Source: Hanleya hanleyi | Taxonomy: Eukaryota > Mollusca > Polyplacophora > Lepidopleurida > Hanleyidae | Direction: 5' to 3' | NCBI GenBank assembly: GCA_036873755.1 | Contig: JAVTVY010019039.1 | Coordinates: forward strand, 1 to 64,000 | DNA length: 64,000 bases | In this document: positions 7,797 to 15,915 of the stretch, piece after piece | Layout: every line of letters starts with the position of its first letter | How positions within the stretch are numbered: position 1 is the first letter of the stretch | Translations under genes and position numbers: made by a program | The notes under the pieces: model-generated | The model's input: only the letters and a program-made list of their open reading frames with translations | What the model was told of the DNA's origin: nothing | Database searches by the model: none

Positions 7797-9098
7797 ATGG
7801 CTTCTTCACAATACGGTCGCAAGCTTAATCCCTACCGCAGACTTCGTGAGCCACTTGGGATCAAGGGGGTTCGCCAGGCAGTTGTGATCACAAACAACCC
7901 CATCACTATCGATCAGAACCAACAGCTACTGGTGCGCTTTCCCAATCTCGGAACGAACGATGTTATCGTTCCGGGGACCGCCCGCCTCGCCTTCAACATC
8001 GAACTGAAATCATCCGACGTGAATCGAACCGTGGTTCAGAATTTGGGCCGCGCAATCATAAAGAAGACAACAATCAAAATCAGCGGCAATGAGGTTATGA
8101 GCATTGACGACTCCAACGTATACTACTGCTATCGCGACCTGTGGAAAACAGCCAAAGAGCGCGATAATGCAGCCTATAATGCAGCCTACCAGGGTATAGA
8201 TACTGGCAGAACACAGAACACGACAAAGCTTCGGGTTGGTGCCGGGGATGCTGAAAACAAGAAAACAGATAAAGCCATAGCGCGGGCATACGGCAACCGC
8301 TTCTTTGTCCCGCTTGACTTCGAGTTGCTGGACAGCCACATGCCTTTCTACCAAAGTGCGCTTGGTGATCGTCTGGAGTACGAACTGACATTCAACGACT
8401 ACAGTCGCGTGATCGTCGCAGAGGATGATGAAGCCGCCAGTTACAATATTGACAACGTCTGCCTGGAGTTCGAAATGGTCACGCAGAATGATCTCGCTAG
8501 ATTGATCCGAACCCAGTATGCAGGACGCCTAGCCATCCTCTACGACAGGGTGCTCCGCCACCGCAAACTGACACTTAACAAGTCTGACACTCTCTGGAAC
8601 ATCAACGTGAACGTGCCCGCTCGCAGCATGAGGGGCATTCTTATGCTGTTCGAAGAACCTGTCCCCTGGAAGCGCGAGACTGAGGACTTCTATAATCCGC
8701 TCATCACGAAGGTAGAGGTGTGCATCGAGGGGGTGCCGAATCAGCTGTACAGTCAAGGACTGAGTGCGCACCAGCTGTGGGATGAGACCAAGAAAGAGTT
8801 CGCAGCCGGTAGTAAACGTCAATTCGAGGTTGCAATGGCCGCAAAAGGCCTGGATCTGGCAGACGTCTCCCTGGGGGAGTTCCTGAGCACAAAATATGGA
8901 CTATGGCTGGATCTGCGAGTCACGGACGATGACGGACTACATGGGAGCGGCCGAAGAGTGGTGAATGCCAGCGAGGGCATCACCATCCAGATCACAAAGG
9001 AAGCAGAGCCGGCCGGCGTATTGAACGTTTATCTGTACATCGTCATGGATGCACAAATGAATATCGAGGATGGCCGACTCAAAGAAGTGCTCACTTAA
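7797..9098 (+). CDS. MCP: Major capsid protein, double jelly-roll
   Basis: The protein is 433 aa from the ATG at 7797, uninterrupted. It begins with a short basic arm, followed by beta-strand-rich sequence such as 'QQLLVRFPNLGTNDVIVPGT' and 'LGRAIIKKTTIKISGNEV'. The second half includes 'MRGILMLFEEPVPWK', 'FYNPLITKVEVCIEGVPNQL', a 'GLSAHQLWDE' helix and a C-terminal strand 'LNVYLYIVMDAQMN'. This order is that of the Polinton hexon-like protein (PX/MCP). It should form trimers that tile an icosahedral shell. The length is in the lower range of the family. The gene is followed by the ATPase with a 29-bp overlap, consistent with a morphogenesis cassette. Confidence 0.9.
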   Translation: MASSQYGRKLNPYRRLREPLGIKGVRQAVVITNNPITIDQNQQLLVRFPNLGTNDVIVPGTARLAFNIELKSSDVNRTVVQNLGRAIIKKTTIKISGNEVMSIDDSNVYYCYRDLWKTAKERDNAAYNAAYQGIDTGRTQNTTKLRVGAGDAENKKTDKAIARAYGNRFFVPLDFELLDSHMPFYQSALGDRLEYELTFNDYSRVIVAEDDEAASYNIDNVCLEFEMVTQNDLARLIRTQYAGRLAILYDRVLRHRKLTLNKSDTLWNINVNVPARSMRGILMLFEEPVPWKRETEDFYNPLITKVEVCIEGVPNQLYSQGLSAHQLWDETKKEFAAGSKRQFEVAMAAKGLDLADVSLGEFLSTKYGLWLDLRVTDDDGLHGSGRRVVNASEGITIQITKEAEPAGVLNVYLYIVMDAQMNIEDGRLKEVLT

Positions 9099-9711
9099 TG
9101 GCGCAGCCCCGCTGCTTCCCAAAGACCCCCACTCCGCTATTATATGTGGCCAGACAGGGTGTGGTAAGACGGTTTTCGCCCTCGACCTGCTCGAAGGCCA
9201 CTTCCGTGGTGTCTTTGAGCACATCGTCATCCTTTGTCCCACGATTCGCTACAACAACACCTACCTATCCCGACATTGGGTCTGGGCTGACCCAGAGATC
9301 TACATAGTCGACCCAGGCGAGCGTCTCCACGACTATCTGCGAGCATTCTATCGCCTATTTGCCGGAGAACACACTTTGTACATCATTGATGACTGTGCCG
9401 CAAGCAAGGCTCTAACCAAAAAGAAAGACAGGCTGTCTGAGCTAGCCTTCAGTGGCCGCCACACAGAGCAAAGCGTTTGGGTGCTGACCCAGAAGTACAA
9501 CTCGGTCTTGAAGGATCTACGAGAGCAGACGCGATGGTGCGCCCTTTTTCACTGTAAGGACCGCGATTCTTTTGAAGAGTGCCTCCGCGAGAACGATGTT
9601 ATACGAACAAGAGATGAGCGACTCAAAACTAGGGCGCTGCTGGCAGAAACAAAACATGCAAAACTCCTGTTAAAAACTGACCAGCCGACTGCATATATGG
9701 TTGTTGTTTAG
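9070..9711 (+). CDS. ATP: Genome-packaging ATPase, FtsK/A32 type
   Basis: The protein is 213 aa, and the ATG at 9070 lies inside the end of the capsid gene. Walker A is GQTGCGKT (about residues 27-34) and Walker B is LYIIDD (about 103-108). 'RHTEQSVWVLTQKYNSV' follows, the usual sensor region of A32-like packaging motors. This enzyme pumps the genome into preformed capsids. Its length fits the compact Polinton form. It is intact and immediately followed (7 bp) by the next plus-strand gene. Confidence 0.92.
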   Translation: MADSKKCSLNGAAPLLPKDPHSAIICGQTGCGKTVFALDLLEGHFRGVFEHIVILCPTIRYNNTYLSRHWVWADPEIYIVDPGERLHDYLRAFYRLFAGEHTLYIIDDCAASKALTKKKDRLSELAFSGRHTEQSVWVLTQKYNSVLKDLREQTRWCALFHCKDRDSFEECLRENDVIRTRDERLKTRALLAETKHAKLLLKTDQPTAYMVVV

Positions 9712-9718
9712 GCCGTAA

Positions 9719-10525
9719 ATGTGGGAAGTGCTACTGCTTTGCCAGATTCTTACTCTCGGAGCCTTCGTGTATATCATCTACGAATATACTAAATTGAAGA
9801 GATACGTAAGTCATCGTATGAACCTTTGCCAGCGGTACGCGCAAGTGATACGGGCCACGCACGTAGCAAACATGGATTGCGATGAAATTATTGACGAGCT
9901 GTTGGAAGAAGAGGCCGGCGGTCGTGCAGCCAAGGCGGCTACATCTAGTTGCCACGACGGCGCGGAAGCTGGAGCCGCAGGGTCTCGCTCAAGCTCCGTA
10001 GGGGCCGCCGGGACGACTAGTGATAGTAAACGCGAAAGACTAGCAGCGTTGGCCGCCGGAGGACCGGCCAAGGAGTACATGGGGAGGGTCATTACACCGA
10101 ACCAGGTCGAAAGCCTGGACGACGGAGAAGTTGACAAGCTGTATGCTCGCTATGAAGCGCGCTTGGGAGCTAAGATGACCAAGACCTTGGGGACAGCTGC
10201 ACTTCAGCTCTATGCCATGGCAGCCAGCTCTTTGCTCCCCATTCCATCTGAAAATCAGTCAAAGCTCGTTGCTGACCTAGAAGATGATCCCTTCGTTGAG
10301 CATGCGCTAAGCAATGCTACCTGTCAGCTATACCACCGCTTTGGAATGCTCTTAGCACCCCTGACCACATTCCTTACCACTGTTAAACACTGCCAATTTG
10401 TACACACATGCCCCCGGACATATGCGTCTACGTTCGATGATGACGGAGGTACTGGAACCACAAGCGAATCAGCCACCGGTGACAGTGACTCGACAGACCC
10501 TCAGTCAGGAAGGGACAGCGCCTGA
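9719..10525 (+). CDS. Polinton protein with N-terminal membrane helix, 268 aa
   Basis: The ATG is at 9719, only 7 bp after the ATPase stop. A hydrophobic N-terminus (about residues 3-22, 'LCQILTLGAFVYIIYEY') should be a signal anchor. Then come a short coil, a low-complexity alanine/glycine/serine linker (about 65-105) and a conserved-looking helical core with 'KLYARYEARLGAKMTKTLG' and 'DDPFVEHAL'. The C-terminus is acidic and disordered. I recognise the core from other animal Polintons; function unknown. Its last ~89 bp overlap the start of the following gene in another frame. Confidence 0.78.
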   Translation: MWEVLLLCQILTLGAFVYIIYEYTKLKRYVSHRMNLCQRYAQVIRATHVANMDCDEIIDELLEEEAGGRAAKAATSSCHDGAEAGAAGSRSSSVGAAGTTSDSKRERLAALAAGGPAKEYMGRVITPNQVESLDDGEVDKLYARYEARLGAKMTKTLGTAALQLYAMAASSLLPIPSENQSKLVADLEDDPFVEHALSNATCQLYHRFGMLLAPLTTFLTTVKHCQFVHTCPRTYASTFDDDGGTGTTSESATGDSDSTDPQSGRDSA

Positions 10526-10916
10526 TGAAAAGAACCCTAAACAGGTGGAAGCGGGACGAAAGGGCGCTGCCGCGCGAAAGGCCAAACAAGAACGACTGAA
10601 GATGGAGCTCAAGGAGATCAAGGAACGTCTTGCTCCCACAGGGATGGCACAGGCTGCCGAGACGACCACCACCAACACCGAACCGACCGTCGAAAACGCA
10701 CGGAGTGCTGGACCACAGTGGGCTCCTTATATACTATGCAGTCTAGGAATTGCAGGGGCTCTGCTCGTGGGATACAGGTTGCGCTCGCGTGCACTTTCAG
10801 CATCGCCGCTTGTGAGAGAACCAATCGATCGTCGAGCGGCAGCGCGCCTGACGCCAGTCGTCCCGACCGAAGCTACGTGGGCCGAGCATTTAAAGGATCC
10901 TTTCCGTATGCAATAA
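10437..10916 (+). CDS. Polinton basic protein with single membrane helix, 159 aa
   Basis: I chose the ATG pair at 10437/10440 because the open frame further upstream starts with TTG. It overlaps the preceding gene by 89 bp. Parts in order: a disordered N-terminus, a lysine/arginine/alanine-rich helix ('QVEAGRKGAAARKAKQERL', about residues 36-54), and one membrane segment ('YILCSLGIAGALLVGY', about 97-112). A basic C-terminal tail ends 'EHLKDPFRMQ'. The basic helix could bind DNA or the inner face of a membrane; that is inference. Confidence 0.7.
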   Translation: MMTEVLEPQANQPPVTVTRQTLSQEGTAPDEKNPKQVEAGRKGAAARKAKQERLKMELKEIKERLAPTGMAQAAETTTTNTEPTVENARSAGPQWAPYILCSLGIAGALLVGYRLRSRALSASPLVREPIDRRAAARLTPVVPTEATWAEHLKDPFRMQ

Positions 10917-10957
10917 TGAAGTAACAACAGTAGCCGTACCGGAACAGCGTATAAAAC

Positions 10958-11383
10958 ATGGCCTCGATTGCCTTGCTAGTGGGTGGAGCTCTGGTCAATG
11001 CTCTTGCCTTCAGTGGGTCGAATTACCTCTTTTCAAAGTTTCGAAGTTCGGGTCTTGACGAAGAGCGGAAACGTCATGACAAGGCTATAGAACAGCTCCA
11101 GGCTACACGGGATGCATGGACAAAAAAGCGAACCGAAAGGCTTGACTGGATAAACGAAGAGCTCCGACGACAGGGACACGCCGTTCGCACATTCCATGAC
11201 GTCGATGCCGCAATCCGCGAGTACTCACAAGTCACGGGCAAAATACTTGACCCTCTCGGCCCAGAGCCACGTCTTTCAGACGTGTACGTACCTTCAGGTA
11301 ACCAAAAAGACCGGGAGATCGCCTTTGTCATTCTAGGAATGGGCGTGACGGGGCTCGTAGCCTATAAAGTAGCCCAATATTAG
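10958..11383 (+). CDS. Polinton membrane/coiled-coil protein, 141 aa
   Basis: The ATG is at 10958. An N-terminal hydrophobic segment ('SIALLVGGALVNALAFSGS') is followed by a charged helix rich in R/E/K ('RTERLDWINEELRRQGHAV'). A linker with 'GPEPRLSDVYVPSGNQKDRE' and a C-terminal hydrophobic helix ('IAFVILGMGVTGLVAYKVA') complete it. This two-anchor hairpin layout is a well-preserved member of a small-protein family of animal Polintons. It is intact and lies directly upstream of the integrase. Role unknown; membrane scaffold is a guess. Confidence 0.78.
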   Translation: MASIALLVGGALVNALAFSGSNYLFSKFRSSGLDEERKRHDKAIEQLQATRDAWTKKRTERLDWINEELRRQGHAVRTFHDVDAAIREYSQVTGKILDPLGPEPRLSDVYVPSGNQKDREIAFVILGMGVTGLVAYKVAQY

Positions 11384-11424
11384 AGACTTTCACCTCTTGG
11401 AATGTCGGCACGACAGCAGCTACA

Positions 11425-12450
11425 ATGGGTCGTGAAACGAAAAAGCTTTCCCGACGCCTCGCGGGGCACTACTACAGCCCGAGCGGTTACTGGAAGGGGC
11501 TAGCGGCTATCAAGAACCTCGCCGCAGCAGCCAGGGTCTCCGAAGATATGGCCCGAATATGGCTCAAGAAGCAGGCCATTTGGCAGATTTATCTTCCGCG
11601 CCCTCGCCATGTTCCACGCCCGCGTTTTGGTGTGAAGATGCCGAACGAGGTTCATCAAGCCGACCTGCTCTTTCTACCACACGACCGCTTCCCCCGTGGT
11701 CGCAAAACCTACAAGTATGCGCTCACGCTTGTAGATGTGGCATCGCGCTACAAGGAGGCCGAGCCTCTGGCCACAAAAGAAGCCAAAGAGGTCGCTGACG
11801 CTCTCTCCCGCATCTACAAGCGGAGCCCTCTTAGCTGGCCGAAGCTTCTTCAGGTTGACCCTGGGCGCGAGTTTATGGGCGCGGTGAGCCAGCTACTGGC
11901 CAAGCATGACGTTTCTGTCAGACGCGGTCGTGTGGACATTCATCGGGACCAGGGGATCGTGGAGCGCTTTAACCGGACCCTGGCTGAGCGGTTGTTTGGG
12001 CACCAATACGCCCAGGAGATGCGACTTCCGTCGGGGGCGCGTTCAACGGAGTGGGTGGCTCGACTGCCTGCCGTCGTTAGGGCCCTGAACGGAGAAGTGA
12101 CCCGCCTTACCGGTAAGAAGCCTAAGGATGCCATCAAGCTTGTGGCTGTGACACAAAAACCTTCTTCTGTTGTTGCTGGTCGCCCCATCGGTCTCAAAGA
12201 GGAAAAGCTTCCCTCTGGTGTTGGCGTTCGGTACCTATACCAGGATGGCGAGCTGGAGGGTGGAAGACGCCGCGCGACTGATCCAGTGTGGTCCCTCCAG
12301 GTGTACCGGCTTGGACGCTCGGTCACCAAGCCTGATGAGCCTGTCCTGTTTTATCTGCAAGATGGTCCTGCTCGTGGGTTTGTCCGGGAAGAGCTCCTTG
12401 CGGTGCCTCCTGATACCCAGCTGCCGCCGGATGGCGTTCTAAGTCGCTGA
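11425..12450 (+). CDS. INT: Polinton integrase, retroviral DDE type with C-terminal chromodomain-like part
   Basis: The protein is 341 aa from the ATG at 11425. An N-terminal helical part (about 1-60) is followed by the rve catalytic core with the acidic triad at about D80 ('HQADLLFLPHD'), D145 ('LLQVDPGREFMG') and E180 ('GIVERFNRTLAERL'), close to DD35E spacing. The C-terminal segment ('TDPVWSLQVYRL', then 'VLFYLQDGPARGFVREELL') has the chromodomain-like fold typical of Polinton integrases. All catalytic residues are present. It would join element ends to host DNA and leave 5-6-bp duplications. Its 3' end overlaps the antisense HNH gene by 128 bp. Confidence 0.93.
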   Translation: MGRETKKLSRRLAGHYYSPSGYWKGLAAIKNLAAAARVSEDMARIWLKKQAIWQIYLPRPRHVPRPRFGVKMPNEVHQADLLFLPHDRFPRGRKTYKYALTLVDVASRYKEAEPLATKEAKEVADALSRIYKRSPLSWPKLLQVDPGREFMGAVSQLLAKHDVSVRRGRVDIHRDQGIVERFNRTLAERLFGHQYAQEMRLPSGARSTEWVARLPAVVRALNGEVTRLTGKKPKDAIKLVAVTQKPSSVVAGRPIGLKEEKLPSGVGVRYLYQDGELEGGRRRATDPVWSLQVYRLGRSVTKPDEPVLFYLQDGPARGFVREELLAVPPDTQLPPDGVLSR

Positions 12451-12697
12451 GTACCGCACCCCCTCGTTTTCGGTTGCACTCTAGGCAACCGAGGCGCACA
12501 TTTCCCTTGCAGTGCCCCTTTCTGTTATTCAGCCTGTCTACACTGAACTGCTGCGTGTCCTTGGGTTCGTAGGCCCACAGCAGTTCGATATTGCACGCAG
12601 CGCAGCGATTCTCTTGGCTCTCTTTGAGCCGCAGGACGTAGTCCACCTTGAGATTGAAATCATGGCTTTTAGCCTGGTCCTGGCGCTTGTAGGACAC
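12323..12697 (-). CDS. HNH endonuclease-like protein, start uncertain
   Basis: The open frame shows a compact HNH zinc nuclease pattern: C32-x2-C35 ('ENRCAAC'), D54-R55 ('SVDRLNN'), H62, N66 and C71-x2-C74 ('GNVRLGCLECN'). Such domains cut DNA in homing, packaging or recombination contexts. No ATG lies in this frame; the first possible initiator is a GTG at 12697, and the frame is open a little further up to a stop near 12757. It may be read from a spliced or frameshifted transcript with the SAP gene just upstream, or be a decaying gene. The C-terminal part runs antisense to the end of the integrase gene. Confidence 0.62.
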   Translation of the reverse strand: MSYKRQDQAKSHDFNLKVDYVLRLKESQENRCAACNIELLWAYEPKDTQQFSVDRLNNRKGHCKGNVRLGCLECNRKRGGAVLSDLERHPAAAGYQEAPQGALPGQTHEQDHLADKTGQAHQAW

Positions 12698-12744
12698 AAG
12701 GCTTGATGGCCTTCCTAATGTCGTGCTCTGTGGGTTGCCTGACC

Positions 12745-13356
12745 TCAGTACCCTTTACTGGCGTCCTTGTCTTCGAAAACGTCGTCGATGCCCGGCGGCT
12801 CCATAACGCACCATGTAGAGAAGACCGCGGTGGCGCCGTCGACTTCGAATTCGTCTTTGGCGTCAATAATTATGTCAACCCACCGCTCGTCGGCCGGGAG
12901 CTGCACCGGGGGAGGAACCTGAGTGTCCAGGTCGAGGAATGGCCTTTCGGGGGCTGGCATTTTTGCAAGAATCTCAGGACCTTCCCGGCCGATCCGACTG
13001 GCTAGAGACTTGGGCCACTTCCTCCTAGACCGACCTCTTTCCGTGATTCGCCGCAGGTGCGGGAGCCGCTCGGTAGGTTTCTTTTGCACCCGCTGCGCAT
13101 AGGCTCTGGCTCGCAGCGAGGCCGTGACCTCGTCGTCGAGTTGCCGCAGCTCACGGGCGCGCTGTCCTTTCTTACGGAAGTCTTCCATATCACCTCGAAG
13201 GGCGGGAAGCCTTCCAGTTTTACGCGCTCGAACGACTCTCTTCAGAAACTCGGCGGCGCGGGCCTCAGCGATCGCCCTAATGAGGTCGGGTTTGTTACCC
13301 GTGGAAGGCAGACCATATTGCTTTGCTAATGCGCGGAGCTCTTTGACTGTCTTCAT
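12745..13356 (-). CDS. SAP-domain DNA-binding protein, 203 aa
   Basis: The ATG is at 13356. The N-terminus ('KTVKELRALAKQYGLPSTG', then 'KPDLIRAIAEA') is a typical SAP helix-extended loop-helix that binds AT-rich DNA (residues 2-33). The middle is strongly basic and helical, and the C-terminus is acidic with beta-like segments ('WVDIIIDAKDEFEVDG'). It is encoded just upstream of the HNH frame in the same orientation, so the pair may act together on DNA. It may organise or mark element DNA; that is inference. Confidence 0.68.
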   Translation of the reverse strand: MKTVKELRALAKQYGLPSTGNKPDLIRAIAEARAAEFLKRVVRARKTGRLPALRGDMEDFRKKGQRARELRQLDDEVTASLRARAYAQRVQKKPTERLPHLRRITERGRSRRKWPKSLASRIGREGPEILAKMPAPERPFLDLDTQVPPPVQLPADERWVDIIIDAKDEFEVDGATAVFSTWCVMEPPGIDDVFEDKDASKGY

Positions 13357-13361
13357 CTGTA

Positions 13362-13610
13362 GGGTATACTAGGTGATAACATATCTGGGTCTATCTTAGC
13401 CAGACGTCGACTCGGGTATACTAGGTGATAAGAAATCTCTAAATGGAATTTACATGGGGTCTATCTTAGCCAGGCGTCGGCTCGGGTATACTAGGTGATA
13501 AGAAATCTCTAAGTGGAATTTACATGGGGTCTATCTTAGCCAGGCGCCGAAACTCGGCCTCAAAGACCCTTTCCTTCTGCCACCATGGGTCTATCTTAGC
13601 CAGGCGTCGA
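13362..13610. repeat. Tandem repeat at the end of the zinc-ribbon gene
   Basis: A ~70-bp unit containing 'gggtatactaggtgataaga' and 'gggtctatcttagccaggcg' is repeated (starts near 13362 shortened, 13413 and 13484). A further 'gggtctatcttagccaggcg' lies near 13587. The second block is the antisense of codons for 'RRLAKIDP', so the array grew out of the 3' coding end of the neighbouring gene. Confidence 0.85.
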
Positions 13611-13840
13611 AACTCGGCCTGAAAGTCCCTCCAGGCCTTAACCGTTTCTTCAGCATATCCACAGCCTCGGCACAGTGAGAGGCGGTTATAAACACCTACC
13701 CCGCACCTGAGGCAGGGCTTTGTGCCACCGCCCCTTCGGAGCCGAGCAAGGTGGACCTTACAGTGATCCCCCAGGCAACTCCGACCACAGAGCTCCGTGG
13801 AGCTCAATGTAAGCCACTGACATGTGTGTTTACCCTTCAT
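13520..13840 (-). CDS. Cysteine-rich zinc-binding protein, 106 aa
   Basis: The ATG is at 13840, eight bases from the inner edge of the right terminal repeat. The cysteine/histidine spacing suggests two zinc sites: C7, C18, C22, C27, H30, then C43-x2-C46 with C57-x2-C60 (a zinc ribbon). The C-terminus repeats 'EFRRLAKIDP' twice because of the tandem DNA repeat, and the stop now falls in that repeat. It is probably a nucleic-acid-binding or regulatory protein; the function is not established. Confidence 0.62.
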   Translation of the reverse strand: MKGKHTCQWLTLSSTELCGRSCLGDHCKVHLARLRRGGGTKPCLRCGVGVYNRLSLCRGCGYAEETVKAWRDFQAEFRRLAKIDPWWQKERVFEAEFRRLAKIDPM

Positions 13841-13847
13841 CGTATCT

Positions 13848-14117
13848 CTGGTATCCCCATCGATTCTGTATGTTTAATAGGTGGTTGCGGCGTAGAGCCT
13901 GGGCCGGCAAGGGTGGTGGGCCGTCCCGAGGCTCTACAGAGTATGCGCCCAGCCCCCCCCCTTGGGAAGCTCCCCGCTCCCCCACACCTCCCCCACAAAT
14001 TAGTCTATTCCCCCCCCTGCCCCCTCAGCCTGTACAAAAAAAGTCTACTCACCCTAGAAGCCCTCTAGGCCTCTAGGCACCCCTATATATAAAAGTCTAC
14101 TCACCCTCCCTGCTGCT
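13848..14117 (-). repeat. Right terminal inverted repeat of the Polinton
   Basis: It is the reverse complement of 1370-1594, with the terminal block ending '...ccctccctgctgct'. The outer ~75 bp contain an extra copy of 'agtctactcaccct' (near 14041 and 14093) that is absent on the left. The internal hairpin arms 'gtagagcct' and 'aggctctac' are conserved. Confidence 0.92.
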
Positions 14118-14682
14118 AGATCAGTGCTCAGGCAGCGGAAATAGCCCTTCGGTGAGGCGTGTTTTCTAGCATCTAATTGAAATAAATTTTGCTGAATAGA
14201 ACTAATAAAATACTTCCCGACGGTACCACCAACATTTGATTTTTTTTCAACGAACTCGGATAAAATCGAGATATCAAGTTGATATTTGGCAGAGAGTATG
14301 ATCACAGGTTTTTAACGGATCGGGAGTTCTCTCCTACTTGGTGGGCTGAAGCCGACGGGTGCTCCAGGTACAATAACAGTGTTATAATCACAACGCACGG
14401 AGCGAATTTGCCTATCTCAATGCCAAAATTGTTTCTGATACGAACATAGAGTTCGCATTGCTCCAATTCCCGTGTAAACAGAATTCCTGTTTAACCTTGT
14501 TCTTATATGACTTTTGTAATATCCTAAAATATTATTACTGAATTTGATTTAACAGGAGCAGAGAATGAAGCAGGAAGTTAAAGTCATGCAGGCTTGACGA
14601 CCCAGGGCACTTTCAGAGTATGTCATTTTCGTGGCTATTTTTTAAGGCCTAGTCGAGCTATCGAAAATCGAGTATACCGCCG

Positions 14683-15105
14683 TTTAAGTTTAAACATATT
14701 TTATTACCTTCAAAATGGTAAAAGGATTGGGTAACAAGTTCTGATAACTTAGATAAACCCTGTCCATACAAATATAAAACAACATAGCGCAGGCAGGTGT
14801 GGGAAAAATGAACATACATACATACATACATAAAATACATATATACACATATACATACATATATTACTTGAAAGAATAAACAGCTTTTTTTTTCTTTTTT
14901 TTTCTTTTTTTTTCTTCCAGTCTGCAAATAACGATGTCACAAATATATAAACATGCACAAGCATGGAGGAATTATGGGGTTTTCAATAATCAGTTTTTCT
15001 GTATAGGGCGAGAATGAATACTACACTTTCTTGTTAAAATCTGTTTGTGTCACTAATAAAATCCTGTACGGCAATGAATATTTCCTGGTTTTCCTTTTTA
15101 CTTTT
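14683..15105. mobile_element. 423-bp insertion with 8-bp target duplication
   Basis: The octamer TACCGCCG occurs at 14675-14682 and again at 15106-15113. The two related copies at about 39495 and 43640 have it once, followed directly by 'tg(g/a)ttattggcaag'. The sequence between is therefore an insertion. It has no obvious terminal inverted repeat and contains 'cata' and pyrimidine microsatellites. A SINE-like or short non-autonomous element is possible. Confidence 0.8.
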
Positions 15106-15400
15106 TACCGCCGTGGTTATTGGCAAGTAACGGTATAGCGAATTTGCTTTGCTACTGCGTAGATAAATAGAGGATCTCCACCGATTGAGTCATAATATCC
15201 AATTTATTAAACGAGAGTAGTCATTTCCATTTGTTCCGTGCCTTTGGCGAGTTTGAATATTATAGACTTGCGAGATGGAGATTCTATTTATCCCATAAAA
15301 AGTTTCATAACGTGTTTGCGAAAAAGAAATATTGGGTAGGGCGCGATTTCAATTCGCGCAGGTCACGACACTGCGGTCGGCGAGCGACTGAGGGAAGAGG

Positions 15401-15915
15401 TTAACCCTACCAGACCTGGGAGGGCTCCCCCGTACCAAACTTTTTGCGCTATCTCCAGAACGACAAAAAATTGAGACCTGACACTCTGTGATTTTATGGT
15501 TTATCATATACGGGTCATTTTGAGCCTATTTGCATAACCCCATAAGTGCATAAGTAGAGAATCATGGGTAAATTTAAGATGTCGGCCACGTGGGGTACCA
15601 GAAAAGTGATGTTTTCGTCATTTTTCTTCAAAATTTCTGCTTTTCCGCGAAGAAAAGTGGGCAAAAAATATTTTATTTCACATCACATTATATTTACTAA
15701 TTTATCATGCAGTTTTTGCTGAGAAATTGCATAAATGAAAAAAAAAAATCTGATCGAAAAATCGAGCAAAAAATGCAGTTTTTGAAAATGACGTCACCGT
15801 GACGTCATCAAATCTTGGATTTTTTTTACATTTTCTGGTAGAGCTTGATCCAAGGGGAAAATGTGGTAAGTTTCAGCTCCCTAGCTCAAGGGGTAAGAAA
15901 AATAATTAGGGGGGA
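15401..15915 (+). mobile_element. MITE-like element of the TTAACCCTA family, right end lost
   Basis: It begins TTAACCCTACCAGACCTGGG and carries the family core ('caccgtgacgtcatcaaatc', 'ggtaagtttcagctccctag'). The same family occurs at 38207-38816 and 42492-42956 on the opposite strand and at 43785-44265 on this strand. The TTAA plus CCCTA ends recall piggyBac-type MITEs. Confidence 0.65.

Larger units (their letters stand above)
1370..14117. mobile_element. Polinton/Maverick element, ~12.75 kb, no DNA polymerase recognised
   Basis: The element is bounded by long inverted repeats that begin AGCAGCAGGGAGGGTGA. Inside lie the Polinton hallmark genes: double-jelly-roll major capsid, penton, FtsK/A32-type packaging ATPase and a DDE retroviral-type integrase. 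Several small membrane or coiled-coil proteins typical of animal Polintons accompany them. Base composition is clearly richer in G+C than the flanks. Autonomous Polintons are usually 15-25 kb and carry a protein-primed family-B polymerase and an adenain-like protease; neither is seen here. The left arm, where about 1 kb (1595-2587) has no recognisable gene, is the likely place of the loss. No clear 5-6-bp target duplication is present. Confidence 0.93.

Noticed and set aside
12669..12866. Short minus-strand ORF between the SAP and HNH genes
   Set aside because: Out-of-frame shadow of the SAP gene end; no own motif.
15345..15400. tRNA-like sequence ('ggtcacgacactgcggtcggcgagcgactg')
   Set aside because: Resembles part of a tRNA-derived SINE on the reverse strand, but acceptor and T-loop are not convincing.
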